Source: an uncultured Burkholderiales bacterium (lineage in GTDB: Bacteria > Pseudomonadota > Gammaproteobacteria > Burkholderiales > Burkholderiaceae_D). Taken from it: 6,250 nucleotides of DNA. The stretch lies in contig CALMOR010000231.1 of NCBI GenBank assembly GCA_937872165.1, positions 1 to 6,250 on the forward strand. The letters are read 5' to 3'. The notes under the pieces were generated by a model, which worked only from the letters and a program-made list of their open reading frames with translations, was not told the origin of the DNA and ran no database searches. This document shows positions 5,819 to 6,250 of this stretch, one piece after another (position 1 is the first letter of the stretch; every line of letters begins with the position of its first letter). Made by a program: the position numbers and the translations under genes.

Positions 5819-6250
5819 TCAGCCCTTTCGCGCGAAGATGAATTGCGCAGACAGTCCTCCTCCGGCGCGGGCGCTCAACTCGAAGCGCGCCCGATGCCGT
5901 TGCGCGATGCGTTCGACGATCGCGAGGCCGAGGCCCGCACCGCTGGCCTGGCCGCGCGCGCCGTCGAGTCGCGTGAACGGTTGCTTCATGCGCTTGATGG
6001 CTTCGGCCGGAATGCCGGGGCCGCGGTCCGCGACCTCGAAACGGACCGGCTGGTCGCGCGTCGAGATCGTGAGCTCGACGAGGTCGCTGCCGACGGTCTG
6101 CCCGTAGCGACGTGCGTTCTCGACGAGATTGAACAGCACGCGCCTGATCTCGGTGGGATGCGCGCGCACGCGCGCGGTCGGCTCGAGGTCCGCATCGATG
6201 CGCAGCCGGTCGTCGCCGGCCATCTCGGCGACGGTCTCGCCGACGAGACG
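5819..6250 (-). CDS. Sensor histidine kinase, EnvZ/OmpR-family type, C-terminal ATPase part (5' end outside the window)
   Basis: The frame is open through the window edge at 6250; 143 residues are visible, ending at the TGA at 5821-5819. They form the HATPase_c domain that binds ATP and phosphorylates the dimerisation-domain histidine, which is not visible. Motifs: N box FNLVENARRYG (Asn45 of the visible part), G1 box DRGPGIP (75-81), F box QPFTR (90-94), G2 box GAGLGLAIV (104-112), then the final strands ending ARKG. The PFTRLDGAR...GAGLGLAIVERI run is typical of EnvZ-like kinases (EnvZ, Bordetella/Burkholderia RisS). The sensor region, membrane segments and any response regulator would lie to the right of the window. 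The ATG at 6223 is internal: conserved sequence continues upstream of it. The exact signal cannot be told. Confidence 0.9.
   Translation of the reverse strand, partial: RLVGETVAEMAGDDRLRIDADLEPTARVRAHPTEIRRVLFNLVENARRYGQTVGSDLVELTISTRDQPVRFEVADRGPGIPAEAIKRMKQPFTRLDGARGQASGAGLGLAIVERIAQRHRARFELSARAGGGLSAQFIFARKG

Overview
This is a high-GC window that looks like ordinary chromosomal sequence from a proteobacterium, most likely a betaproteobacterium of the Burkholderiales type. That placement is inferred from gene content and order. A lipoprotein gene bamE (smpA/omlA) is divergent from fur and followed by dapB. A tesA-type lipase is divergent from a YbbA-type ABC ATPase. There is a FimV-like membrane protein and an EnvZ-like kinase. 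Nothing in the window marks it as mobile or recently acquired: there is no IS element, tRNA, CRISPR array or phage gene, and codon use looks uniform and GC-rich throughout.

Layout from left to right. Bases 1-1744 (+) hold the C-terminal part of a FimV/HubP-like protein: a periplasmic coiled coil, one membrane helix, a long Pro/Ala/Asp-rich linker, and a helical C-terminal domain. Convergent with it, 1751-2461 (-) encodes an exported GDSL (SGNH) esterase/lysophospholipase of the TesA family. Only 12 bp beyond its start lies 2474-3229 (+), a lone ABC ATPase of the YbbA/LolD class with no permease gene next to it. Convergent with that is the probable bamE-dapB operon on the minus strand: 4068-4694, an outer-membrane lipoprotein of the BAM complex, then 3235-4035, dihydrodipicolinate reductase. 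A 153-bp divergent control region (4695-4847) separates bamE from 4848-5312 (+), the ferric uptake regulator fur. A 3-nt gap then leads to 5316-5798 (+), ispF of the MEP isoprenoid pathway. The window ends with the C-terminal half of a minus-strand EnvZ/OmpR-type sensor histidine kinase (5819-6250).

The genes are packed tightly: the three convergent junctions are 5-20 bp, and the tesA/ybbA divergent gap is 12 bp. Functionally this is envelope housekeeping (polar/pilus scaffold, lipase, lipoprotein or ABC ATPase, BAM lipoprotein), lysine/diaminopimelate and isoprenoid precursor synthesis, iron regulation and an envelope-stress-type sensor. I found no convincing previously undescribed system. 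The points worth a second look are small: a symmetric -10 element and a palindrome in the bamE/fur control region, a perfect 10-bp inverted repeat inside dapB, the fur-ispF coupling, the orphan YbbA, and the FimV-like protein itself.
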